A stretch of 64,000 nucleotides of DNA, from contig JAAHFN010000007.1 of the NCBI GenBank assembly GCA_010672965.1, positions 1 to 64,000 of the forward strand, given 5' to 3'. The stretch is from Oscillatoria sp. SIO1A7. GTDB taxonomy: Bacteria > Cyanobacteriota > Cyanobacteriia > Cyanobacteriales > Laspinemataceae. Below are positions 26,001 to 32,870 of the stretch, piece after piece. Position 1 is the stretch's first letter. Each line of letters begins with the position of its first letter. The notes beneath the pieces were generated by a model. It had not been told where the DNA came from. It searched no databases and saw only the letters and a list, made by a program, of their open reading frames with translations. The position numbers and the translations under genes were made by a program.

Positions 26001-26080
26001 CAAGGGGACAAGGGGACAAGGGGACAAGGGGACAAGGGGACAAGGGGACAAGGGGACAAGGGGACAAGGGGACAAGGGGA
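26001..26080. repeat. ten tandem copies of CAAGGGGA
   Basis: Perfect 8-bp periodicity over 80 bases, preceded by ATTGGGC heptamers (about 25975-25998). A candidate fast-evolving length polymorphism. Confidence 0.9.
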
Positions 26081-26248
26081 CCGGGAGACTGGGGGACTTG
26101 ACAACGTGCTACTTAATCCAGTAAAACATAGTCATAACGACTTTGATTTATTTGTAAAATATGTGGCTCAGTCCTTGGCAGAATGCTCGCTACTAGCGAT
26201 CGCTACATCCAGCTTCCGGTGGGCGATCGCACAAGATTTAACACTACT

Positions 26249-26336
26249 AGGACTTACGGAAAATATCCAGGTGTGGTGTTTTGTAGGGGCAATCCCCCCG
26301 CGATCGCACCGTCAATAGCGTTAATGCGTAAGTCCT
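26249..26336. repeat. AGGACTTACGC-shell repeat, copy B
   Basis: AGGACTTACGGAAAATATCC to TTAATGCGTAAGTCCT. Copy C at 30443-30552 is the same sequence in the other orientation with about 22 extra bases. Confidence 0.75.
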
Positions 26337-26439
26337 GACTACATTTTTCAATTTGCGTCAGTCCCAAACTTAAAACTTCAAACCCAAAACTCAAAACTTA
26401 AAACTCAAAACTCAAAACTAAAATAGAGGAGGACCAGAT

Positions 26440-26976
26440 ATGGTTAAGATTGTTGGCATCGGCGGTAGTTTGAGATCCAATTCCTACAGCCAGCAGGCGC
26501 TAAAGTTGGCGGCGCAGCGAGTTGAAGCTATAGGAGCTGAGGTCGAAATATTGGACTTGCGATCGCTAAAGTTGCCTTTTTGCGATGGAGAGAGCGACTA
26601 TAGCGAATATCCCGACGTGGAGCGATTGCGCGCTACTGTCGAAAATGCCGATGGCTTAATATTGGCAACTCCCGAGTACCACGGCAGTCTGAGCGGAGTT
26701 CTCAAAAATGCTCTAGACTTAATGAGTTTCGAGCATCTCGATGGCAAAGTTGCCGGACTAATCAGCGTTCTGGGCGGTCAGGCCAATAGCAATGCCCTCA
26801 ACGATTTGCGCGTTATCTTGCGCTGGGTTCATGCTTGGGTAATTCCAGAACAAGTGGCAATTCCCCAAGCCTGGAAAGCGTTCGATCCCGAGGGCAAGCT
26901 CTTGGACGCAAAAATTCAAGAGCGCCTCGATCGCCTAGCCGAAAGTTTGGTGCAAAATAGCGAAAAGCTGCGCTAA
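26440..26976 (+). CDS. NAD(P)H-dependent FMN reductase
   Basis: A 178-residue flavodoxin-like flavin reductase. The N-terminal phosphate-binding loop GIGGSLRSNSYSQQAL, TPEYHGSLSGVLKNALDLMS and the GLISVLGGQANSN segment are characteristic of the NADPH-dependent FMN reductase family (ArsH, chromate and azo-reductase relatives). It would transfer electrons from NAD(P)H to FMN or quinone-type acceptors in the cytoplasm. Strong Shine-Dalgarno AGAGGAGGA 6 bases before the ATG. The next gene, a glutathionyl-hydroquinone reductase homologue on the same strand 149 bases on, suggests a shared role in quinone or redox stress handling (inference). Confidence 0.9.
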   Translation: MVKIVGIGGSLRSNSYSQQALKLAAQRVEAIGAEVEILDLRSLKLPFCDGESDYSEYPDVERLRATVENADGLILATPEYHGSLSGVLKNALDLMSFEHLDGKVAGLISVLGGQANSNALNDLRVILRWVHAWVIPEQVAIPQAWKAFDPEGKLLDAKIQERLDRLAESLVQNSEKLR

Positions 26977-27125
26977 TAGCTTGTAGGGGTGTTCGACTCC
27001 GTTCGCCCTGAGCGGAGTCGAAGGGCATACGGCCGCGCGGGCGATATGAAACGCCCCTAAACTCAAAACTCCGGTTAGCTCGAACTTTCCCAAGCAAGCA
27101 AATTCCTAATTCAAGCAAGAGATAA

Positions 27126-28097
27126 ATGGGACTATTAATTGAAGGTGTTTGGCACGATCGCTGGTACGATACCGAAAAAACTGGGGGACGTTTTGTCAGG
27201 CAGGATTCCCAGTTTCGCAATTGGGTGACTGCAGATGGAAGTGCCGGACCGACTGGAAAAGCGGGCTTCAAGGCGGAAAGCGATCGCTACCATCTCTATG
27301 TTTCTTATGCCTGTCCTTGGGCGCACCGCACTCTTATCTTTCGAGCCCTAAAAGGTTTGGAAGAAATGATTCCCGTATCGGTAGTTCATTGGCTAATGGC
27401 AGAAAAAGGCTGGACGTTCGAGCCCGGGGAAGGGGTTATTCCCGATCGCATTAATAACGCTAGCTTTTTGCACGAAGTTTACACCAAGGCCAACCCAACT
27501 TACACGGGTCGGGTGACGGTGCCGGTGCTGTGGGACAAGCAAACTAATACCATTGTTAGCAACGAGTCATCGGAAATTATCCGAATGCTTAACAGTGCTT
27601 TCGACGGGGTGGGAGCAATACCTGGAGACTACTATCCCCCAGATTTGCGCGAGGAAATAGATGCTCTGAACGCTCGGATTTATCCTAATGTTAATAATGG
27701 CGTCTATAAAGCGGGGTTTGCTACGACTCAGGAAGCTTATGAAGAAGCGATCGCTCCCTTATTCGAGACTTTAGAATGGCTCGAAGAGCGACTATCACAG
27801 GGGCGCTACCTCACTGGCGATCGTCTTACTGAAGCAGATTGGCGCTTGTTCACGACAATGGTGCGCTTTGACCCAGTTTATGTGGGACATTTTAAATGCA
27901 ATTTGAAGCGAGTAGTAGATTACCCGAACCTCTGGGGCTATATCCGCGATCTCTATCAAGTGCCCAAGGTCGCCGAAACCGTTAATTTCCAGCATATCAA
28001 GGGTCACTATTACGAAAGTCACAAAACTATTAATCCAACCGGGGTTGTGCCGCTTGGCCCCGAGATTGATTTTACCGCACCCCATAACCGCGCATAA
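27126..28097 (+). CDS. glutathionyl-hydroquinone reductase (Xi-class GST)
   Basis: A 323-residue protein with the Xi-class glutathione transferase plan. Thioredoxin-like N-domain with catalytic Cys63 in YACPWAHRTLI, the family-typical FVRQDSQFRNWVTADGS before it, SNESSEIIRMLNSAF for glutathione binding, and an all-helical C-domain with the GRYLTGDRLTEADWRLFTTM block. These enzymes reduce glutathionyl-hydroquinones to hydroquinones using a second glutathione. All signature residues are visible and the length is normal. It follows the FMN reductase on the same strand. Confidence 0.9.
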   Translation: MGLLIEGVWHDRWYDTEKTGGRFVRQDSQFRNWVTADGSAGPTGKAGFKAESDRYHLYVSYACPWAHRTLIFRALKGLEEMIPVSVVHWLMAEKGWTFEPGEGVIPDRINNASFLHEVYTKANPTYTGRVTVPVLWDKQTNTIVSNESSEIIRMLNSAFDGVGAIPGDYYPPDLREEIDALNARIYPNVNNGVYKAGFATTQEAYEEAIAPLFETLEWLEERLSQGRYLTGDRLTEADWRLFTTMVRFDPVYVGHFKCNLKRVVDYPNLWGYIRDLYQVPKVAETVNFQHIKGHYYESHKTINPTGVVPLGPEIDFTAPHNRA

Positions 28098-28133
28098 CCG
28101 CTTAGGAAAAGAGATAAGCTGCTGCTGAGGGCC

Positions 28134-28166
28134 AGAAACCCGGTTTTTTCAAAAAACCGGGTTTCT
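28134..28166. repeat. AGAAACCCGG hairpin repeat
   Basis: AGAAACCCGGTTTTTT with its complement; 36 bases after the GST stop, so it may end that transcript. Same family as 785-822. Confidence 0.6.
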
Positions 28167-28216
28167 CACGCAAACTGGAATAGCATATTTATCTTGGTCT
28201 TACCTATTGAAAATCT

Positions 28217-28909
28217 ATGTCTATCGAAACATATCGTCAAGCCATAGAAGAACGGGGTTTTTATCAAACTGAGGCAGTTCTGGATAGAGATCGGGTTGCC
28301 GCACTTAGAGAAGCCGCGCGATCGGCGCTATCTTGCGGCCAAGGCAAAACCTATGGAATGCGCCGCTTTTTGGAAATAGTTCCCGCCGCTCGCGAGCTTT
28401 GCTTTTTGCCCAGCATCCGCGCCCTTGTGGAACCGATTATCGGTGCCGATTACCGACCAGTGCTAAGTCTGTTTTTTGACAAAAATAAACAAGCAAACTG
28501 GAAAGTATCTTGGCACCAAGACTTAACGATTGCGGTTCGCGAGCGAATCGATACTCCGGGTTTTAGCTCTTGGTCGCTCAAAGACAAGGTTACCCACGTC
28601 CAACCGCCGACGAAAGTTATAGAAAATATGCTAACTTTGCGCATTCATCTAGACGATACCGACGCGGATAACGGCGCGCTCCGCGTCATTCCCGGAACTC
28701 ACAGCCGGGGTCGCTTGTCTGTAGAAAAAATTCGCGTTCTCAAAGAACAGCCAGTTACCTGTTGCGTTCCTTCTGGAGGAATATTGGCGATGAGACCTTT
28801 GCTAGTCCATTCTTCGCAAAAATCTCGAAACCCCCTGCATAGACGCATTATTCAGATCGAGTTTGCTGCCGAACCGCTAAGCAACGGTCTAGAATGGTAT
28901 GGAGCCTAA
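28217..28909 (+). CDS. phytanoyl-CoA dioxygenase (PhyH) family protein
   Basis: A 230-residue Fe(II)/2-oxoglutarate oxygenase. The iron triad is readable: His100 and Asp102 in SWHQDLTI, distal His198 in LLVHSSQKS, with Arg209/Arg210 after it to bind 2-oxoglutarate. IHLDDTDADNGALRVIPGTH is the conserved double-stranded beta-helix strand. The substrate is not evident; related cyanobacterial enzymes are diverse hydroxylases. Starts at ATG 28217, after the hairpin repeat, as a single-gene unit. Confidence 0.85.
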   Translation: MSIETYRQAIEERGFYQTEAVLDRDRVAALREAARSALSCGQGKTYGMRRFLEIVPAARELCFLPSIRALVEPIIGADYRPVLSLFFDKNKQANWKVSWHQDLTIAVRERIDTPGFSSWSLKDKVTHVQPPTKVIENMLTLRIHLDDTDADNGALRVIPGTHSRGRLSVEKIRVLKEQPVTCCVPSGGILAMRPLLVHSSQKSRNPLHRRIIQIEFAAEPLSNGLEWYGA

Positions 28910-28955
28910 TTTATATCAAATCTGGACTCTCAAGCTCAGAACTCTCAAGCTCATA

Positions 28956-29265
28956 ATATCAAATCCGGTTAATTACCCATGAATCCCGTAGGGGCAATCC
29001 CCCCGCGATCGCCCCAGTTCCCCTCCTGCGGGCGGTGTGGGTGGGTTGGGCGGCCGGGGCGGAAGGGCACCGCCCCTACAGGTACTGTGACTGTTTATAG
29101 CGGTTCTCGCTCTTGATGTGAATAATCTGGGGCGAAGCATCCCCAATATGAGAGTTGCCGTTAGGGCGCCTGCGATCGGTCGAAGGGATGCTGTCGCCCC
29201 TACGTTTCTAGGGTCCGATCCTTTATTACACTTATTTGAGAAACGCTATAACCGGATTTGATATA
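28956..29265. repeat. ATATCAAATCCGG-shell repeat, copy 2, interrupted
   Basis: Left part ATATCAAATCCGGTTAATTA and core GTAGGGGCAATCCCCCCGCG, then CTGTGACTGTTTA, then the MITE, then ACCGGATTTGATATA. Removing the MITE and one TA gives GACTGTTTAACCGG, exactly as in copy 4 (53205-53285). Confidence 0.85.
29098..29248. mobile_element. TAGCGTTTCTC MITE, copy 4, nested in another repeat
   Basis: 151 bp, ends TAGCGGTTCTCGCTCTTG and TTTGAGAAACGCTA, TA duplications at 29096-29097 and 29249-29250, standard core. Inserted in the ATATCAAATCCGG repeat. Confidence 0.85.
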
Positions 29266-29353
29266 ACTCTCAAGTTCAAACCTCTCAAGCTCAGAACTCT
29301 CAAGCTCAGAACTTAAAACTCAAACCTCTCAAGCTCAGAACTATTCAAGTGCA

Positions 29354-30418
29354 ATGACTTCGCAAAAATATAAATATCTGGCCGCTTTTTTAATAGCTTT
29401 ATGCTTGGCTGTTGTCCCCAGTTGGATTGCTTGGGGAGGATGGCTGCCTCAAAACCGGACTGCGGACAATACGGCAATCTTAGCCCAGACAGCAGCCAAT
29501 TCTCCGCGCTTTGGCCTACCGATTGACTGTAGCCTTGGCGAAGAATGTTTTGTTATGCTCTATCCCGACCGAGACCCCGGCCCGGAAGCAGTTGATTTTG
29601 GCTGCGGTCGCCAAACCTACGACACCCACAAAGGAACTGATTTTGCTATTAGGAGCGATCGCCACATGGCTACAGGGGTTAAAGTCCAAGCCTCGGCCTC
29701 CGGTAGAGTTTTGCGGATACGAGACGGAGTTGCCGATCGCCGCGTTCGGGACGAAGCCGATATAAAAGCCGTCAATGGAATTGAATGTGGCAATGCTGTA
29801 GTTATCGACCACGGCGATGGCTGGGAAAGCCAATACTGCCACCTACGCAATGGCAGCGTTACCGTGAAACCGGGAGATGAAGTGCAAAAGGGTACGGTGC
29901 TGGGTATGGTCGGTGCTTCTGGTCTGGCATCTTTCCCTCACGTTCATCTAAGCATCCGCTACCAAGGCGAAGTAGTCGATCCGTTTGTCGGGCCAAATGC
30001 CGGTCCGGGCTGCAACGTTCCGCGCAATTCTATCTGGGAAAAGCCTCTCGATTATCTGCCGACGGGTCTTATCCGTGCTGGCTTTGCTCCAGAACTACCA
30101 AATATGGAGAGACTCTGGCAAGGGAGTTTTTCGGAAAAGACCCTATCTAAAGATGTACCCTTGACGATCTTCTGGGTTCAAGCTTATGGCACCCTTCAGG
30201 GAGACAAAGTGCATTTTAAGCTGACAGCGCCCAACGGGGAAGTCATGGCCGAAAACGAACAAATTCTCGAAAAGCCGAATCGTACTTGGATGGGTTATGT
30301 GGGCAAGCGCAATACTCAAGAGCGCCCGATTATTCCGGGGAAATGGCAGGGAGAGTATCAATTAATGCGCGGCGATCGCGTTCTTATAGAAGTCGATCGC
30401 TCTGTTGAAGTGCGCTAA
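29354..30418 (+). CDS. exported M23-family metallopeptidase domain protein
   Basis: A 354-residue protein with an N-terminal hydrophobic segment (LAAFLIALCLAVVPSWIAWG, residues 9-28) that looks like a signal peptide or anchor. The LytM/M23 metal site is intact: His92 and Asp96 in DTHKGTDFAI, and His196 and His198 in SFPHVHLSI, with YCHL between. M23 enzymes cut peptidoglycan cross-links. The C-terminal about 110 residues (SEKTLSKDVPLTIFWVQAYG) form an extra beta-rich domain of unknown role. It acts in the periplasm or cell wall. The start at 29354 follows CAAGCTCAGAAC short repeats with no strong ribosome site. Confidence 0.85.
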   Translation: MTSQKYKYLAAFLIALCLAVVPSWIAWGGWLPQNRTADNTAILAQTAANSPRFGLPIDCSLGEECFVMLYPDRDPGPEAVDFGCGRQTYDTHKGTDFAIRSDRHMATGVKVQASASGRVLRIRDGVADRRVRDEADIKAVNGIECGNAVVIDHGDGWESQYCHLRNGSVTVKPGDEVQKGTVLGMVGASGLASFPHVHLSIRYQGEVVDPFVGPNAGPGCNVPRNSIWEKPLDYLPTGLIRAGFAPELPNMERLWQGSFSEKTLSKDVPLTIFWVQAYGTLQGDKVHFKLTAPNGEVMAENEQILEKPNRTWMGYVGKRNTQERPIIPGKWQGEYQLMRGDRVLIEVDRSVEVR

Positions 30419-30442
30419 GCTTACGATCTAATTGAAAAATAC

Positions 30443-30552
30443 AGGACTTACGCATTAACGCTATTGACGGGGCGATAGCAACGCTCTCCCTGGCGGTGCG
30501 CGGGGGGATTGCCCCTACAAAACACCACACCTGGATATTTTCCGTAAGTCCT
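30443..30552. repeat. AGGACTTACGC-shell repeat, copy C
   Basis: Reverse orientation of copy B (26249-26336), with an extra internal segment near AGCAACGCTCTCCCTGGCGG. Confidence 0.75.
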
Positions 30553-30678
30553 AAAATATTTTCCGTAGGACGGGCGTCCCGCCTGTCCGTTCTAACGGTT
30601 CTGACGCAAGGGGACTTTTCAGAAGCCCGTCCTACAGGAGGATTGGTTTGTTTAGGGTAATTAAGCGTATTTCATATA

Positions 30679-30795
30679 TAGTGGTTCTCAATTGATGTGA
30701 GGTTCTCTGGGGCGAAGCAACGAGAGTACGGAGGTTTGCCGTTTTACAGCCGAGATGGTCTCAGGGATGCTGTCGCCCCTACGTTTCGTTCGTTA
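30679..30795. mobile_element. TAGCGTTTCTC MITE, copy 5, right end missing
   Basis: Starts TAGTGGTTCTCAATTGATG; the right end is replaced by copy 6. The interior is nearly identical to copy 6, including the unusual GCGAAGCAACGAGAGTA. Confidence 0.7.
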
Positions 30796-30797
30796 TA

Positions 30798-30940
30798 TAG
30801 CGTTTCTCGCTCTTGATGTAAGGTGTCTGGGGCGAAGCAACGAGAGTAAGGAGGGTTGCCCTTTTGCAGCCGAGATGGTCTCAGGGATGCTGTCGCCCCT
30901 ACGTTTCGTTCCTTATGTTACACTGATTTGAGAAACGCTA
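30798..30940. mobile_element. TAGCGTTTCTC MITE, copy 6
   Basis: 143 bp from TAGCGTTTCTCGCTCTTG to TTTGAGAAACGCTA. A TA lies at 30796-30797 on the left but GAATTATA follows on the right, so there is no clean duplication, consistent with recombination between tandem copies. Confidence 0.75.
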
Positions 30941-30943
30941 GAA

Positions 30944-32314
30944 TTATACTGTCGCCATCTGACTGGGCGCTGTTTTTTGTCGCCGACTTTTCAGCACCAT
31001 TGGCACGCCACCAGAGGGAGCTGAGACTAGACCCCGACGTTTTGGCTTAATGGGTTTGCTATCTGCTAGAGCCAACTCAGTACGAGACAGAATAGTCGCC
31101 AATACCAGTTTCATCTCAAACTGAGCTAAGGCTATGCCAATGCAGCGACGAGCGCCACCGCCAAAAGGCATAAATTCATAAGCTCCGTATTGCCGTTCCA
31201 AAAACCGCTCGGGTTTAAACTGCTTGGGCTCGGGGTATAAATCCTCGCGCTGATGGGTCAGATAAATCGAGCCCAAAAACTCCACTCCCGGCTCCAAATG
31301 GCAGCCCATCAATTCTACAGGCGATCGCGTCACCCGAGTAAAAGTTAGCATTCCCACCGGATAAATGCGCAGAGTTTCTTGGCAGACAGCAGTTAAATAG
31401 GGCAGACGAAAAATAGTCATCGGGTCTGGATTATCCCCCAGGCTGTCTAGCTCTGCAAGCAACTTTTCTCGGACTTGGGGCAGCTTGTGAATCCAGTACA
31501 AAGCCCAGGCCAAAGCAGTAGCGGTAGTTTCGTGACCGGCTACCAATAAAGTTATCAACTCATCCCGCAATTCTACATCGCTCAGACCTCGACCCGCCTC
31601 ATCCCGAGTTAATAGCAGCAAGCTAAGAATATCGGTACTATTCGGATCTGGATTAGCGCGACGTTCTGCGATTTGAGCGTAGATAAGTTCGTCAACTTGC
31701 GCCTGCTTTTGCATGACTGGTTTCCAAAAATTGATTGGTCCAAAATCCCGGCGCAGGAAAGGGAAAAAGATTAGGCTAACTCTCGGGAGAGAAGCAGTCA
31801 TTCCCAATCGCTCGCCGATAAGTTGCTCTAGCTGTCGAAAGCGCAGTCCTTCATCCAGACCAAATACTACTCGCAATATGATTCGCATGGTAATCTCTTT
31901 CATTGCATCGCGAGCGATAAAGCGCGAGCCCGGAGCCAACTGACTGGCTGTTTGCCAAGCGATGTCGCGAATTATCTCCCCATAGCTGCGCATCCGTTCC
32001 CCATGAAAAGGAGGCATCAAGAGCTTGCGCCGCTTTTTATGGCGATCGCCATCGAGCAAAATTAGGGAATTATCTCCCAGCAGAGGTCTCAGGATATCAT
32101 TGGCATCCCCAGGGGCTTCAAAAGCATCCCCAAGTAGCATTTGCTGCATCGCTTCGGGATGAGAAACCATCACCACCGTCTTTTTACTGCCCAATCTGGC
32201 GGTAAATAGATCGCCATATTTGCGGGCATTGGTTTCCATGTAGCCAAAGGGGTCGGCAATCCATTGGATTAGCTGCAAGGCAGGAGGAGTTGTGGGACCG
32301 TCAGGTAATGTCAT
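30944..32314 (-). CDS. cytochrome P450, CYP110-like
   Basis: From ATG 32314, 456 residues (the longer frame adds 31 residues with repeat-like sequence). MTLPDGPTTPPALQLIQW is the typical cyanobacterial CYP110 opening. Later come the I-helix LLVAGHETTATALAWALYW, the K-helix ETLRIYP and the heme loop FMPFGGGARRCIGIALAQFE with the cysteine ligand. There is no membrane anchor, so it is soluble and depends on separate ferredoxin partners. CYP110 members oxidise fatty acids, alkanes and terpenes; the substrate here is unknown. No terpene cyclase or redox partner is adjacent. All catalytic motifs are intact. Confidence 0.92.
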   Translation of the reverse strand: MTLPDGPTTPPALQLIQWIADPFGYMETNARKYGDLFTARLGSKKTVVMVSHPEAMQQMLLGDAFEAPGDANDILRPLLGDNSLILLDGDRHKKRRKLLMPPFHGERMRSYGEIIRDIAWQTASQLAPGSRFIARDAMKEITMRIILRVVFGLDEGLRFRQLEQLIGERLGMTASLPRVSLIFFPFLRRDFGPINFWKPVMQKQAQVDELIYAQIAERRANPDPNSTDILSLLLLTRDEAGRGLSDVELRDELITLLVAGHETTATALAWALYWIHKLPQVREKLLAELDSLGDNPDPMTIFRLPYLTAVCQETLRIYPVGMLTFTRVTRSPVELMGCHLEPGVEFLGSIYLTHQREDLYPEPKQFKPERFLERQYGAYEFMPFGGGARRCIGIALAQFEMKLVLATILSRTELALADSKPIKPKRRGLVSAPSGGVPMVLKSRRQKTAPSQMATV

Positions 32315-32870
32315 TGCTATCAAATCAAATCTTGTTTTTATTATGCCGCAAGAGTGGCTTGTAAAGAATTGGGCATGTTCGCATTGGGCATTGGACATTG
32401 GACGCATTGGACAGACAAGTATATATCGGCGATTAAGTGGCTTGGGAAATCTTTAAATTTTCAAAACTACCTTGAAAGACTACTGTTAAGGAGACTTTTG
32501 GTAATAAAAATACCTTATGGATCAAAGCGCGAAGCCCCCTCTCGGGAGGGGGTTGGGGGTGGGTACTGCGACCCGGTAAAAACCCACCCCAAAGTCCCCT
32601 CCTGCGGGCGGTGTGGCTGGAGGGGAAGCGGTACTTTCTTTCCCAGAAGTCTCCTAAGGTAGTGGATTGCCACGCTTTCCCACTTAATACCCGATGCTTA
32701 TCGGCCCAATACCCGATGCCCAATGCCCAATGCCCAATTCTTGAAAGTTATAAGCGTTTCTCTGTATCTACCCAAAGCAAAAGTGATGGACTTTAACAAC
32801 GTAAGGGTTGCAAAAATTATAAAAAAATGGTTAAAGTGACGGAATAATCGTTCGAGGGATAAGCACGGGC
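32315..32870. other. intergenic with GGAGACTT-shell repeat
   Basis: Contains the repeat 32489-32655 and CCCAATGCC-type short repeats (32705-32740). No gene recognised. The phosphoketolase start follows at 32871 after CGAGGGATAAGCACGGGC. Confidence 0.6.
32489..32655. repeat. AGGAGACTTTTGGTA-shell repeat
   Basis: Left end AGGAGACTTTTGGTAATAAA, right end TTCCCAGAAGTCTCCT, interior CCCCTCTCGGGAGGGGGTTG and CCCCTCCTGCGGGCGGTGTG. One end of the same shell is at 9287-9310. The CCTGCGGGCGGTGTGG piece also occurs at 29026-29041. Confidence 0.65.

Larger units (their letters stand above)
25754..26439. other. intergenic with 8-bp array and a repeat
   Basis: Holds ten perfect copies of CAAGGGGA (26001-26080), the AGGACTTACGG repeat at 26249-26336 and AAACTCA short repeats just upstream of the FMN reductase (26340-26420), whose ribosome site is AGAGGAGGA at 26425-26433. 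The frame at 25878-26318 crosses the array and is not a gene. Confidence 0.65.
28910..29353. other. intergenic with a nested repeat
   Basis: CAAGCTCAGAACTCT short repeats flank the ATATCAAATCCGG repeat at 28956-29265, which itself contains a MITE at 29098-29248. Confidence 0.7.
30419..30943. other. intergenic, repeat and two MITE copies
   Basis: Contains an AGGACTTACGC repeat (30443-30552), a GTAGGACGGGCGTCCCGCCT core near 30565-30584 and two MITE copies in tandem (30679-30795, 30798-30940). Confidence 0.65.

Noticed and set aside
25878-26318. 146-codon ORF on the plus strand
   Set aside because: Most of it is the translated CAAGGGGA array and repeat 26249-26336; no ribosome site or conserved-looking sequence.
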